A stretch of DNA of 64,000 nt from Magnetospirillum gryphiswaldense MSR-1 v2 (GTDB lineage Bacteria > Pseudomonadota > Alphaproteobacteria > Rhodospirillales > Magnetospirillaceae): assembly GCF_000513295.1 (NCBI RefSeq), contig NC_023065.1:744001-808000 (forward strand). The letters run 5' to 3'. Made by a program: the position numbers and the translations under genes. Below are positions 7,804 through 17,441 of this stretch, piece by piece. Position 1 is the first letter of the stretch. Every line of letters starts with the position of its first letter. Below the pieces are notes generated by a model. The model made no database searches and had not been told where the DNA came from. It was given only the letters and a program-made list of their open reading frames with translations.

Positions 7804-8709
7804 ATGCCCGGACCTGATCTGAACCTGCTCTACCCCCTTGAGGCGCTGTTGAGCGAAGGCAGTGTCGCCGGGGCGGCGCGCCGCTTGCGGTTGAGCCCAT
7901 CGGCCATGAGCCGGGCCCTGGCCCGGCTGCGTGAAGCGACGGGTGATCCGCTGCTGGTGCGGTCTGGCCGCACTCTGGTTGCCACCCCGCGGGCGCTGGA
8001 ATTGCGCGAACGCATGGAGTTATTGGTGGCGGAGGCGCAAGCCGTGCTGCGCCCGGTGGAAAAGCTGGATCTTGCCCGGCTCGAGCGGGTGTTCACCCTG
8101 CGGACCGGTGAAGGGTTCGTCGACACTTTCGGTGCGGCGCTGATCGCCCGTCTCACCGCCCAGGCTCCCGGCGTGCGGCTGCGCTTCGTCGGCAAATCGG
8201 AACGCGGCCAAGCCTTGTTGCGCCATAACGATGTCGATCTGGAAACCGGGGTGGTGAGCGCGACCGATGGGCCGGAAATGCGGACCGTGGCCCTGTTCCA
8301 CGACCGCTTCGTCGGCGTCGTCCGCCACGGCCACCCGCTGGCAACGGGCGAGATCACCGCCGAACGCTATGCTGAGGGTGGCCATGTCCTGGTCTCGCGG
8401 CGCGGGCAGGAACGCGGCTTGGTCGATGACGCGCTGGCTGCCCTGGGGCTGCACCGCCGCATCGTCGCCATGGTCGGCGGTTTTTCGGCGGCTTTGGCCC
8501 TGGTCCGAGCCTCGGACCTGATCACCGCTGTTCCCGAGCGCCACACCACCGTGCCGAGGGCCGGATTGCACACTTTCCCGTTACCGGTATCGCTGGCGCC
8601 CCTGACCGTCAGCATGCTGTGGCATCCACGGCTGGATGCCGATGCCGGGCACCGCTGGCTGCGCGATTGCGTCCGTGCCGTCTGCGGGAGTGGTGAAAAT
8701 CAGCCGTAA
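7804..8709 (+). CDS. LysR-family transcriptional regulator
   Basis: ATG 7804 gives a 301-residue protein, normal for LysR. The frame is open further upstream but that part does not look coding. The N-terminal winged HTH is LNLLYPLEALLSEGSVAGAA, then RRLRLSPSAMSRALARLRE, with DPLLVRSGRTL in the wing. The C-terminal effector domain follows. The NodD/SyrM-like subgroup pattern (PDLNLLYPLEALL) differs slightly from the usual LRxF start. It probably controls the divergent MFS exporter. It overlaps the convergent radical SAM gene by ten bases. Confidence 0.88.
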   Translation: MPGPDLNLLYPLEALLSEGSVAGAARRLRLSPSAMSRALARLREATGDPLLVRSGRTLVATPRALELRERMELLVAEAQAVLRPVEKLDLARLERVFTLRTGEGFVDTFGAALIARLTAQAPGVRLRFVGKSERGQALLRHNDVDLETGVVSATDGPEMRTVALFHDRFVGVVRHGHPLATGEITAERYAEGGHVLVSRRGQERGLVDDALAALGLHRRIVAMVGGFSAALALVRASDLITAVPERHTTVPRAGLHTFPLPVSLAPLTVSMLWHPRLDADAGHRWLRDCVRAVCGSGENQP

Positions 8710-10013
8710 GGGTCGTCGCACTTGGAACACATGGGGATGCCGCTGACGTCGCCACAGCGGAAGGCATCGACGATCTTGCGGAATTCTGGACCCTGGCGGA
8801 TTTCCGCCAAGGTTTGCTCCATGATGTTGCCGATCTTCAACTCAGCATTGGAATCATAGCAGGCGCAGGCGGTCACCGTGCCGTCGCAGAACACGCCGAC
8901 GGCGCGCAGCAGCACGCGGCAGGGCATCAGCCGCTGGTGTTCGATGTTCTTCAGCGACCACACGCCCAGATGCTCGTGGAACTTGCCGTGTACCACGTTG
9001 CCGCCGAAATTGTTGGCGATGACGGTGAACACCTTGTCCACGCCATGGCCTTCCAGGAAGGCGCGGGTGCGGTCGCGCACCTCGGCCCAATTGTCGCCGG
9101 TACACACGGCTTTGACCATGAAGTTGGTCTTGGTGCCCTTGGTGGTCTCGGCCATCTTGTGCAAATTGGCCAAGGTGCGGTCGAACTTGGCCCCCACATA
9201 GGTGGCCTCGTAGCTGTCCTTGTCCCAGCCGGCGAAGGAAAACTGGATATAGGCGAGGCCTAGCTTGCCCAGTTTTTCGCAGCGTTCCGGCGTCAAGGGG
9301 GTGCCATTGGTGACGATGCCGACGTTGAAGCCCATGGCCACCGCTTTTTCCAGCATCTCGAAGACCTGGGGGTGCAGCATGGGCTCGCCCTGGCCCGACA
9401 GGATGTGCAGGGTGGTGATGCCGTTGGCCTTCGACTGCTCCAGGATGCGGTCGAACACCTCCATTTCCATGAAGCCGGAATTGCTTTTCCACACTTCATG
9501 GCCGCACATGGCGCAGCGCAGATTGCAGCGCCGGGAAATCTGCATGTAAAGCTCGGACGGCAGCAGGTTGCGGGCTTCCGATTGGGCGATGACATGGGCG
9601 CGGGCCTCGGCCAGCAGCTTGGCGGCGCGGTCCTTTTGCCCGGCCTGATCCAGGCCGATGCCGAGGAAATAGCGGGTGCGCCCGCCCGGCTGTGCCTTGT
9701 AGGCGGCTTCCAGCAGCGGGATGGCTTCCTTGGCCCGGTTCTGCTCGATCAGGGCGCCGGCCAGACCCATGGCGCTGTCGAAATGGCTGGGCGCCAGCTT
9801 GAGCAGGGCGCGGAACCCGGCTTCCGCCTCGGCCCAGCGTTCCAGGGTCATCAGGATGGCGGCGCGGCGGAAGACGCAATCGGGCACATGCGGGTACTGC
9901 GCCAGCAGCTTTTCCGCCTCATCCAGTTTCTGGCCGGCGGCCAGGGTTTGGGCGCGGGCCAGGGCCTGGGAAATCTCGGGCGGGAAAGCGGGCTGGGGGG
10001 CGGGCGAGGCCAT
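8700..10013 (-). CDS. TPR-radical SAM protein with SPASM-like tail
   Basis: A 437-residue protein from the ATG at 10013, which has GGAG about nine bases upstream; an ATG at 10031 is less well placed. Residues 1-140 are TPR-like helical repeats (ISQALARAQTLAAGQKLDEA; HFDSAMGLAGALIEQNRAKE). The radical SAM core has CNLRCAMC and the SAM-binding ILSGQGEPMLHP. The C-terminal region carries extra cysteines (CDGTVTACACYDSN; IPMCSKCDDPYG) typical of SPASM/auxiliary 4Fe-4S clusters. Such proteins modify peptides or sugars; the TPR part suggests a protein partner. No precursor peptide gene is evident nearby. Confidence 0.85.
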   Translation of the reverse strand: MASPAPQPAFPPEISQALARAQTLAAGQKLDEAEKLLAQYPHVPDCVFRRAAILMTLERWAEAEAGFRALLKLAPSHFDSAMGLAGALIEQNRAKEAIPLLEAAYKAQPGGRTRYFLGIGLDQAGQKDRAAKLLAEARAHVIAQSEARNLLPSELYMQISRRCNLRCAMCGHEVWKSNSGFMEMEVFDRILEQSKANGITTLHILSGQGEPMLHPQVFEMLEKAVAMGFNVGIVTNGTPLTPERCEKLGKLGLAYIQFSFAGWDKDSYEATYVGAKFDRTLANLHKMAETTKGTKTNFMVKAVCTGDNWAEVRDRTRAFLEGHGVDKVFTVIANNFGGNVVHGKFHEHLGVWSLKNIEHQRLMPCRVLLRAVGVFCDGTVTACACYDSNAELKIGNIMEQTLAEIRQGPEFRKIVDAFRCGDVSGIPMCSKCDDPYG

Positions 10014-10152
10014 CGGGACTCCGGTTACCATCTCAACGGGGCGGCATCTTACCAGCACTGGCCTTGATTTGGATATGTCATAAGCTCGGTGGGATTGTCC
10101 CTCGCCTGTGCATGGGGCATGATGGGCCGCTTGTGCGAAGGGAGATGAGCGC

Positions 10153-13100
10153 GTGGATTTTTCGGCGGACCCGAAACCCGAGGTTGCGGTAAGCGCGTCG
10201 GCGGATGAAGGCAAACGCCGGTACCGCTTCGGTATCCGCGCCAAGCTTCTGGTCGCCGTCGGCCTGGTGTCCGGCATGACCCTGATGGCCGGTTGGCTGG
10301 CCTGGAGCAGCTATTCCGAGGTCGGTCGCCTGCTGGCCACCGTCACCCGCGCCAATCTGCCCAGCGTGGCGGCGGCGTTGAAACTGTCGGAAGCCACCGC
10401 CCGTCTTGCTGCCGCCGCCCCGGCCTTGGATTCGTCGCAAAGCCAGTTTCAGCGGCAAAATAATTTCGTCGCCTTGCAACAGCAGGCGCAACGCCTGCGC
10501 AATTTGATCGAAGACCTGGAAGGCACCAGCATCAACCTGCCGCAATTGCAGGAATTGCGCACTCTGATGGTATCCATCGGCGACAATGTGGTCGGACGCA
10601 ACGCCCTGGTCGACCGTCGCCTGCAACAATCGGAACGTAGCCGCCAGCAGGGACTGGACTTGGCCAATCTGGATAATGCCGTGCGAACCTTGCTGGCGCG
10701 CAAGGGTACCGATGCCGATCTGGCGGTGGTGGCTCAGGCCTCCGACCTGTTGCGTCAGGCCCATGTCAGCCGCGACATGGACGGTTTGGGGGAAATGCGG
10801 CGCCGCTACGAAACCGTGTCGCGACGGCTGGCGGAAATGATCGACGATCCGCGCATCACCGATAGCGCCTTGCGCGACGCGGCGCGGGCGGCCATTACCC
10901 TGGGTAGCGGTCCGGAAAACGTGTTCGAGCTGCGCACCCGCGGCCTGATGACCGATGTCCGCCTGATCGCCGCCAATGAAGAGGGCCGTGATCTGGTGGC
11001 GCGCACCTCGTCGGTGGTGGGCCGCATCGTCTCGGAAACCGAGGCCGCCGCCATCGCCAACGAAAGACGGGCGGGCGCCGCCCTGACCACCGGGCGGCAG
11101 GTGATGATGGGCATCGCCGTGGTCACCGTGCTGGGGCCGCTGTTGTTCGTGTGGATGTATCTGGGCCGCAATATCGTCAACCGTCTGGCTGGCTTGGCCT
11201 CGGCCATGCATCGCATCGTCGAGGGCGATTACCACACCAAGGTGGAGGCGTCGGGCAATGACGAAATCGCCGACATGGCCGGCGAGTTGGTGGTGTTTCA
11301 GCGCGCCTTGGCCCAGTTGCAGGATTCCACCGACGCGCTGAAGGAAAGCGAGGGCCGGCTGCGCACCATTTTGGATACCTCGCCCTTGGCCCTGGCCATT
11401 AGCCGGGTGTCCGACAACGCCATCTTGTACGTCAATCCGCGCTGGTCGGAACTGTTCGGCTCGCGCCCCGATGACAGCAACGGCGTCGATGCCGCCTCGT
11501 TCTACGCCGATCCCGCCGACCGCGACCGGGTGGTCGAACTGGTCCGTGGTCAGGGCTATCTGGCCGATTACGAAAGCCGCATGCGCCGCGCCGACGGCTC
11601 GGAATTCTGGGCGATGATGTCGGCGGCGGCCATCGACATGGATGGCGAGCCGGCAGTGTGCGTGTCCACCGCCGACATCACCAAGCGCAAGGAACAGGAA
11701 GACGCCCTGGCCGAGGCCAAGCGGATTGCGGAAGATGCCAGCCAGGCCAAGTCCTTGTTTCTGGCCACCATGAGCCATGAAATCAGGACGCCCATGAACG
11801 GCGTGCTGACCATGGCGCAATTGCTGGAAGACATGCCGCTGGCCCAGGAACAGAAGGAAATGGCCCGCGTCATCCGCGATTCGGCCACCGCGCTTCTGAC
11901 CATCATCAACGATATCCTGGACTTCTCGAAGATCGAATCGGGCAAGCTCGAGCTTGAAATCATCGAGATGTCGCTGTCCGACGTCATCGAAAGCGTGGCC
12001 GAATTGCTGGCCCCGCGCGCGTCGGAAAAAGGCATCGGCCTGATGACCTTTATCGACCCGGCTTTGCCGGATCTGTTCATGGGCGACGCCACCCGCCTGC
12101 GTCAGATCGTCACCAATCTGGCCGGCAACGCCGTCAAGTTCACCGACAAGGGCTATGTGCGCATCAGCGCCGAAGCGGCGGCGGACGGCCATGTACGCTT
12201 TACCATCAGCGATACCGGCATCGGCCTGAACGGCGAGCAGCAGGCCAAGTTGTTCGAGCCGTTCAGTCAGGCCGATGCCTCCATTTCGCGCCGCTATGGC
12301 GGCACCGGCCTGGGCCTGTCCATCTGCCGCCGTCTGGTGGCGATGATGGACGGTGAGATCGGGGTGGACAGTCAGGTGGGCCAGGGGGCTAGCTTCTGGT
12401 TCTCCCTGCCGTTGGAACAGGTGGGCGAGGATGCCGCCGGCGGGCCCGATCTGGCCGGCATCGCCGTGCTGCTGCTGGCGGAAGGGCCGATGGCGGCGGA
12501 AATCCTGCGCAATTATCTGGGCCATCTGGGGGCGCAGGTGGCGGTGGTGGCCTCGACCGACGGTGCCTTGGCTGCCGTGCGCGCCGCTGCCCTGGCCGGT
12601 TGGAATTACGACGTGGTGCTGATGGATGCCGGGACGGAATATCAGACCCGGGTGCCCATGGCTGTGTCGTTGCGTGGCGCGGCCGGTGACGAATCCATGA
12701 CCCAGGTGGTCCTGATGGCGTCTCACGCCAGCTATCCGGCGGCGGCGGGGGCAGCGCGTGCAGCCGGGCTGTTCGCCACTTTGTCCAAGCCCATCCGCCG
12801 TACCGCCCTGTGGCGGGTGGTGGGGGCCGCCGCCAACCGCGCCTATCTGGCCGACGAGGCGGAAGAAGTCACCGATCTGTCGGAATCCTTCGTTCCCCCC
12901 ACCCGCGACGAAGCCGCCGCCGCCGGCTGCCTGATCCTGGTGGCCGAGGACAATCCGACCAATCAGGTGGTCATCCGCCGTCTGATGGAGCGCATGGGCT
13001 ATGCCATCGAGATCGTCCGCAACGGCCTGGAAGCGTGGGAATACATGCAGATCCGCGATTACGGCCTGCTGCTGACCGATTGCCACATGCCGGAAATGGA

Positions 13101-13704
13101 TGGCTATGAACTGACCGCGCGGGTGCGCGAGTGGGAGCGCGAAACCCTGACCCGCCTGCCCATCGTGGCGCTGACCGCCGACGCCCTGTCGGGCACCGCC
13201 AGCAAGTGCCTGGAATGCGGTATGGACGCGTTCCTGGCCAAACCCATCGACCGGGCGCAGATGGATGCGACCATCCGCAAATTGCTGCCGGCGGCGGTGG
13301 CCTTGCGCCGCCGTCGTTCGGTGTCGGAGAAACTGGCGGCGATTCCGGTGCTGGTCGGTAAGTCCGAGTTGACGGCCCCGGTGCTCGACCTTACCCCCAT
13401 GCGCGAGATTTTCGGTTCGATCACCGATGACGCGCGTGAATTGCTGACGCTGTTCGTCGACACCACCCGGCCTTTGGTGGAAGAAGCGGTGCGGCAATTG
13501 GATGCCGGCGACGCCGAAGCCGCGCGCGAGGCCACTCATGCGGCCAAGGGGGCTGGCAATTCAGCCGGTTGCTTCCGTTTCGCCGGTCTTTGCGCCGAGA
13601 TCGAGCATTTATGCGCGGAAGGCTATTTGCATCAGGCCCGTCCGCTGGCCGGCCAGATGGAAGCCGCCTTCGATGAAGCGGCAGCGGAGATCGCGGCGCT
13701 TTGA
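10153..13704 (+). CDS. Membrane hybrid sensor histidine kinase (HAMP-PAS-HisKA-HATPase-REC-REC-Hpt)
   Basis: GTG start with GGGAG upstream; 1183 residues. In order: TM1 (about 30-52), a long helical periplasmic sensor (53-310), TM2 (about 315-337), HAMP, one PAS with PAC, HisKA with phospho-acceptor His542 in MSHEIRTPMNGV, an HATPase domain (LAGNAVKFTDKG, ISDTGIGLNG), a degenerate receiver (about 775-890; VVLMDAGTEYQ), a canonical receiver with Asp976 in LLLTDCHMPEMDGYE, and a C-terminal Hpt with His1129 in ATHAAKGAGNSAG. It can run a full His-Asp-His relay internally. The single-domain receiver at 14.4-14.8 kb is a plausible final acceptor. Confidence 0.92.
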   Translation: MDFSADPKPEVAVSASADEGKRRYRFGIRAKLLVAVGLVSGMTLMAGWLAWSSYSEVGRLLATVTRANLPSVAAALKLSEATARLAAAAPALDSSQSQFQRQNNFVALQQQAQRLRNLIEDLEGTSINLPQLQELRTLMVSIGDNVVGRNALVDRRLQQSERSRQQGLDLANLDNAVRTLLARKGTDADLAVVAQASDLLRQAHVSRDMDGLGEMRRRYETVSRRLAEMIDDPRITDSALRDAARAAITLGSGPENVFELRTRGLMTDVRLIAANEEGRDLVARTSSVVGRIVSETEAAAIANERRAGAALTTGRQVMMGIAVVTVLGPLLFVWMYLGRNIVNRLAGLASAMHRIVEGDYHTKVEASGNDEIADMAGELVVFQRALAQLQDSTDALKESEGRLRTILDTSPLALAISRVSDNAILYVNPRWSELFGSRPDDSNGVDAASFYADPADRDRVVELVRGQGYLADYESRMRRADGSEFWAMMSAAAIDMDGEPAVCVSTADITKRKEQEDALAEAKRIAEDASQAKSLFLATMSHEIRTPMNGVLTMAQLLEDMPLAQEQKEMARVIRDSATALLTIINDILDFSKIESGKLELEIIEMSLSDVIESVAELLAPRASEKGIGLMTFIDPALPDLFMGDATRLRQIVTNLAGNAVKFTDKGYVRISAEAAADGHVRFTISDTGIGLNGEQQAKLFEPFSQADASISRRYGGTGLGLSICRRLVAMMDGEIGVDSQVGQGASFWFSLPLEQVGEDAAGGPDLAGIAVLLLAEGPMAAEILRNYLGHLGAQVAVVASTDGALAAVRAAALAGWNYDVVLMDAGTEYQTRVPMAVSLRGAAGDESMTQVVLMASHASYPAAAGAARAAGLFATLSKPIRRTALWRVVGAAANRAYLADEAEEVTDLSESFVPPTRDEAAAAGCLILVAEDNPTNQVVIRRLMERMGYAIEIVRNGLEAWEYMQIRDYGLLLTDCHMPEMDGYELTARVREWERETLTRLPIVALTADALSGTASKCLECGMDAFLAKPIDRAQMDATIRKLLPAAVALRRRRSVSEKLAAIPVLVGKSELTAPVLDLTPMREIFGSITDDARELLTLFVDTTRPLVEEAVRQLDAGDAEAAREATHAAKGAGNSAGCFRFAGLCAEIEHLCAEGYLHQARPLAGQMEAAFDEAAAEIAAL

Positions 13705-13798
13705 CGTTATCGCCACCATTCGCTTTTCCCCCTAACCGCCTTTTCATCGCCGTGGCGATATGGCAAGGTGCTACTCCTTTTGGTTTAGCTGGTGTGGA

Positions 13799-14383
13799 AT
13801 GGACTTTCTAAGCCGCGTAAAAAAAGAAATGAGCGAAGGCATCGCCCGCGCCATTTTCGAGGATGCGGGCTACCGGGTGATCGATGCCGGGGTTGAAAAA
13901 GTTTTTCGTGAGGTGGCGTGTCTGAGCCCGCTTGAATACGCCAAGCTGGCGATGCCCGACGCCGTTCGCAAGCTGCCCGATTTCATGGTCATGAACCGCG
14001 AGCAGGATCAGAAATATCTGATCGAGGTCAAATACCGCGATAGCTGGAGCAAGGCGGTACTGAGCGAGGTCAAGGATCAGGTCGCCCTGTTCGGTGAAAT
14101 GATTTTGCTGTCCATCAACGCCTCGGCCGACAATCCGCGCAAGTTCAAGGACAGCCCGTCGCGTTTCATCCGCTGTTGCGCCTTGCGCCTCAATGCCGGC
14201 GTCTACGAGATGGAGATGCGCAACAACCGTGGATGGGAGCCGGTGGATAAGCTCGACGATGATGCCGGCTTGTGGTGGGCCACGTGGCCGTTGTGGGAAA
14301 AGTTCCCGCAACTCAAGGAGGACGGGAACTCGAAGACCCTGTCCTTGGCGGTCAAGACGCTGAAGGGGATTTTGACCGAATAG
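13799..14383 (+). CDS. Uncharacterised PD-(D/E)XK-like protein
   Basis: ATG 13799 gives 194 residues, preferred over an earlier in-frame start that would add a non-coding-like, Cys/Trp-rich leader. The middle holds the signature KLPDFMVMNREQDQ, then KYLIEVKYRDSW: PD, a short gap, a beta strand and E-V-K. This is the PD-(D/E)XK nuclease-fold pattern. An upstream Glu/Asp in EDAGYRVIDAG is also family-like. The C-terminus has a WWATWPLWEKFP aromatic stretch. Many such small proteins act in restriction, repair or RNA ends, or are inactive relatives. The neighbours are signalling genes, so context does not settle it. Confidence 0.6.
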   Translation: MDFLSRVKKEMSEGIARAIFEDAGYRVIDAGVEKVFREVACLSPLEYAKLAMPDAVRKLPDFMVMNREQDQKYLIEVKYRDSWSKAVLSEVKDQVALFGEMILLSINASADNPRKFKDSPSRFIRCCALRLNAGVYEMEMRNNRGWEPVDKLDDDAGLWWATWPLWEKFPQLKEDGNSKTLSLAVKTLKGILTE

Positions 14384-14388
14384 GGCGG

Positions 14389-14781
14389 TCAGCCGCCCAT
14401 CACCTGGGTGATCTTTTCCTTGAGCGCCGGCGGCAGCACCGGCTTGGCCAGGAAGGCGCCGATATCCAGTTCTTTCGCCCGGCTGATGGTCGACGAATCG
14501 GTGTGTGCGGTCAGCATGATCACCGGGGTGTCGGCCACGCCCTCGGCGCCGCGCAACTGGCGAACAAAGCCGAAGCCGTCCATGGGGCGCATCTGGATGT
14601 CGCAGATGACCAAATCCGGCTTGTCGCGGATCACGCTTTCCATGCCGGAATTGCCGTCCTGGGCCTCAAGCACCGTGCCGGTGCCCAATTGTTGCAGCAT
14701 CTTCTTGACGATGGTGCGGACGAATTCCTGATCGTCGATCACCAAAATCTTCAGCGACGCGAAATCCACGGCCCCGGCCAT
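14389..14781 (-). CDS. Single-domain CheY-like response regulator
   Basis: A 130-residue receiver with no output domain. The acidic pair is Asp16-Asp17 in ILVIDDQEF, the phospho-acceptor is Asp61 in LVICDIQMRPMDGFG, followed by the Thr in VIMLTAHTD and the Lys in FLAKPVLPP. It lies five bases from the convergent PD-(D/E)XK-like gene. The hybrid kinase with its Hpt is upstream on the other strand. It could carry phosphate from that kinase or act on motility; the sequence does not decide which. Confidence 0.9.
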   Translation of the reverse strand: MAGAVDFASLKILVIDDQEFVRTIVKKMLQQLGTGTVLEAQDGNSGMESVIRDKPDLVICDIQMRPMDGFGFVRQLRGAEGVADTPVIMLTAHTDSSTISRAKELDIGAFLAKPVLPPALKEKITQVMGG

Positions 14782-14865
14782 GTTCCCCCCTTATCGGCAG
14801 CTTGCGCCACCAATACTAGCAGAACGAGGGCGGGGGCGATAGACGCCTCTGCCCTTCATTCATCC

Positions 14866-15492
14866 TCAACCGTTGGCTGCCAAGGCCTGCTGGCTGGCCC
14901 GTGCCGCTTCGCGGCCCAGCGAGAACGCCTTTTGGTTGACTTCGACCATGGCCGGCTTCCTGGCGCGGAAGCGTCCGACGATCTGTTCCTCAAGATCGTC
15001 CGCCGGGAAGGGCAGGTAATCGGCGATGGCGCCGAGCATGATGGTGTTGACCAGACGCAGATCGCCCAACGCGCGGGCGATGGCGCCGCCGTCGAAATCA
15101 TACACGGTCACCCCGGCGGCGCGCATCTGCGCCACCGGATCGTCGGGGTACTTGAACAGACCCACCGACACCACCGGCGGGGTCAGGCGGATGGTGTTGA
15201 CCATGGCGACGCCACCGGGGCGCAGCATGTCGGCCCAGCGCGAGCCTTCCGCCACCTCGAAGCCGACCAGGATGTCGGCGGTACCCGGGGTGATCACCGG
15301 CGACCACACCTTTTTGCCGAAGCGCACATGGCTGGTGACGACGCCGCCACGCTGGGCCATGCCGGCCACTTCCGACTTCTTGACGTCGAAGCCCTTGGCG
15401 ATGGCGGTTTGCGCCAGGATTTCCGCCGCCGTCATCACGCCTTGGCCGCCGATGCCGCAGACCAGGATGTTGGTGATGATGTTGTCGCTCAT
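14866..15492 (-). CDS. iorB: Indolepyruvate oxidoreductase subunit beta
   Basis: A 208-residue protein from MSDNIITNILVCGIGGQGVM, the gamma-domain-type fold of 2-oxoacid:ferredoxin oxidoreductases. It contains KKSEVAGMAQRGGVVTSHVR, typical of IorB. With IorA it oxidatively decarboxylates aryl pyruvates (from Trp, Phe, Tyr) to aryl-acetyl-CoA with ferredoxin reduction. Its ATG overlaps the iorA stop by four bases. It is the last gene of the paaK-GNAT-iorA-iorB set. Confidence 0.93.
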   Translation of the reverse strand: MSDNIITNILVCGIGGQGVMTAAEILAQTAIAKGFDVKKSEVAGMAQRGGVVTSHVRFGKKVWSPVITPGTADILVGFEVAEGSRWADMLRPGGVAMVNTIRLTPPVVSVGLFKYPDDPVAQMRAAGVTVYDFDGGAIARALGDLRLVNTIMLGAIADYLPFPADDLEEQIVGRFRARKPAMVEVNQKAFSLGREAARASQQALAANG

Positions 15493-17354
15493 TGCGCCGC
15501 CTCCTTCAGCGAGTGCAGGGGGACGATGGCCTTGGGACCGCAGGAATCGACGCACATATGGCAGCCGGTGCACATGGCGGTGTCGATGGTGGTGAATTTC
15601 AGCTCGACGTCGGGCATGCCGGGGCGTTGGCGTACACCGGTGCGGCTGACGGTGATGGCCGGGCAGCCGACATTCAGGCAGTTGCTGCAGCCGTTGCAAT
15701 CGTTGTCGACCACCGCATAGGGCTTGAAGCCGTCATAGAATTCCGACAGCACGCACGGCCGGTCGGTGATGATCACCGACGGTTCCTTGACCTCGATCTC
15801 GTCCTTGATGGCCTTGAACAACACCGGCAGCTTATAGGGATCGACCTTCTTGATGCGCTCGGGCTTGACCCCCAGGGCTTCGCACAATTTGGCGAAATCC
15901 ACGCGCGGCGCGTCCTCGCCGTGCAGATCCTTGCCGGTGCCGGCATGGTTCTGGCCGCCGGTCATGCCGGTGGAGCGGTTGTCGAGCAAAAGCGTGGTGA
16001 CGTTGCCGCGGTTATAGACGATGTCCAGCAGGCCCTGCATGCCCATGTGCAGGAAGGTGGAATCGCCGATGACCGAAACCACCGCCTTGTCCTTGGTTTC
16101 CTCGCTTCGCGCCTTGTCCATGCCCAGCGCGATGCCCATGGAGGCACCCATGGAAATGGTGGTGTCGAGCGCGTTCCACGGATGGCCGGCGCCCAGGGTG
16201 TAACAGCCGATATCGCCGGAAATCTGCACCCGCTTCCTTAAGCGCGAAAGCGTGTAATAGACCCCCATATGCGGGCAGGCCGGGCACATGGTCGGCGGCC
16301 TGGGGAACGGATCGATCTTGGCATAGGCGGAAGGCGGCGGCGGTTCCTGGCCCAGCAGCTTGGCGATGGCCGGCAGCAGGACGTTGGGGGTCAACTCACC
16401 CAGACGCGGCAAGGTGTCCTTGCCGTGGATGTCGTAAAGACCGGCGGCCTTCAATTCGTTTTCGATCAAAGGCTCGGTTTCTTCCACCACCACCAGGACG
16501 TCCACCTGGGCGCGGAAGGCCTTGATCGCCTCGATAGGCAGCGGATAGGTGAAGCCCAGCTTGAGCACGGGGGCGTCGGGGAAGCTGTCGCGCACATGCA
16601 TGAAGGCGGGGCCCGAGGTGACGAAACCGACCCGACGGTCGGAACCGGGATCGATCACGTTCAAGGGCGACTTTTCGGCGCAGGCGCGCAAGGATTCCTC
16701 GCGGGCGATCTGTTTGGGCAGGGCGAATTTGGCGTTGGCCGGGGTCAGCACCCAGCGCTTGGCATCCAGCTTGAAACCGGTGATGGCGCGGTCGTCGCGT
16801 TCGCCCACGGTGACCATGGCCTTGACGTGGCAGATGCGGGTGGTCAGGCGCAGGATAACCGGGGTGTTGAATTCCTCCGACAGGTCAAAGGCGACTTTGA
16901 CCATCTCGTAGGCTTCCTGGCTGTCCGCCGGCTCCAGGATCGGCACATGGGCGAAGCGGCCCCAAAAGCGCGAATCCTGCTCGTTTTGCGACGACGACAG
17001 GCCGACGTCATCGGCCACCGCCACCACCATGCCGCCGACCACGCCGGCCAGGGTCAGGGTCATGAAGGCATCCGAGGCGACGTTCATGCCCACATGCTTC
17101 ATGGCGCAGAACGAGCGGGCGCCGGACATGGACGCGCCGATGGCCACTTCCATGGACACCTTCTCGTTCACCGACCATTCGGCGTACAGATCAGGGTACT
17201 GGGCGATGTTTTCCAGGATTTCCGTCGATGGTGTGCCGGGATAGGCGGCGGCGACCTTGCAGCCGGCCTCCCACACGCCGCGGGCAATGGCTTCGTTACC
17301 GGAAAGCAGCAGACGCGTGGCGGCCTTGGCCTGAACGGCAGCGGACATGGACAT
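15489..17354 (-). CDS. iorA: Indolepyruvate ferredoxin oxidoreductase subunit alpha
   Basis: A 621-residue protein with the N-terminal pyrimidine-binding half (LLLSGNEAIARGVWEAGCKV, then AAYPGTPSTEI), a TPP-binding domain (VIGDSTFLHMGMQGLLDIVY; LLDNRSTGMTGGQ) and a C-terminal ferredoxin-like domain with CNGCSNCLNVGCP and CTGCHMCVDSCG for two 4Fe-4S clusters. It catalyses oxidative decarboxylation of indolepyruvate and related aryl 2-oxoacids. Two ATGs occur six bases apart; AAGGA lies six bases before the second (MSAAVQ) and directly abuts the first, so the second may be the true start. Confidence 0.95.
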   Translation of the reverse strand: MSMSAAVQAKAATRLLLSGNEAIARGVWEAGCKVAAAYPGTPSTEILENIAQYPDLYAEWSVNEKVSMEVAIGASMSGARSFCAMKHVGMNVASDAFMTLTLAGVVGGMVVAVADDVGLSSSQNEQDSRFWGRFAHVPILEPADSQEAYEMVKVAFDLSEEFNTPVILRLTTRICHVKAMVTVGERDDRAITGFKLDAKRWVLTPANAKFALPKQIAREESLRACAEKSPLNVIDPGSDRRVGFVTSGPAFMHVRDSFPDAPVLKLGFTYPLPIEAIKAFRAQVDVLVVVEETEPLIENELKAAGLYDIHGKDTLPRLGELTPNVLLPAIAKLLGQEPPPPSAYAKIDPFPRPPTMCPACPHMGVYYTLSRLRKRVQISGDIGCYTLGAGHPWNALDTTISMGASMGIALGMDKARSEETKDKAVVSVIGDSTFLHMGMQGLLDIVYNRGNVTTLLLDNRSTGMTGGQNHAGTGKDLHGEDAPRVDFAKLCEALGVKPERIKKVDPYKLPVLFKAIKDEIEVKEPSVIITDRPCVLSEFYDGFKPYAVVDNDCNGCSNCLNVGCPAITVSRTGVRQRPGMPDVELKFTTIDTAMCTGCHMCVDSCGPKAIVPLHSLKEAAQ

Positions 17355-17441
17355 TCCTTACACCCTGACCTGTTATGTTTTCATCGCCGGTGGCGGGAAG
17401 GGCAAGACCCTAGCATTATTCCGGTCAATTCTGAACTATCT

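Noticed and set aside
10078-13539. A 1153-codon minus-strand frame opposite the hybrid kinase
   Set aside because: It is antisense to a gene with clear domains in order; its His/Gln/Gly-rich text is typical of a shadow frame in GC-rich DNA.
13746-13759. ATCGCC-GT-GGCGAT hairpin before the PD-(D/E)XK-like gene
   Set aside because: Two-base loop is sterically poor and no T-run follows; left unassigned.
14272-15720. A 482-codon plus-strand frame across the receiver and iorB
   Set aside because: Antisense to two well-defined genes.
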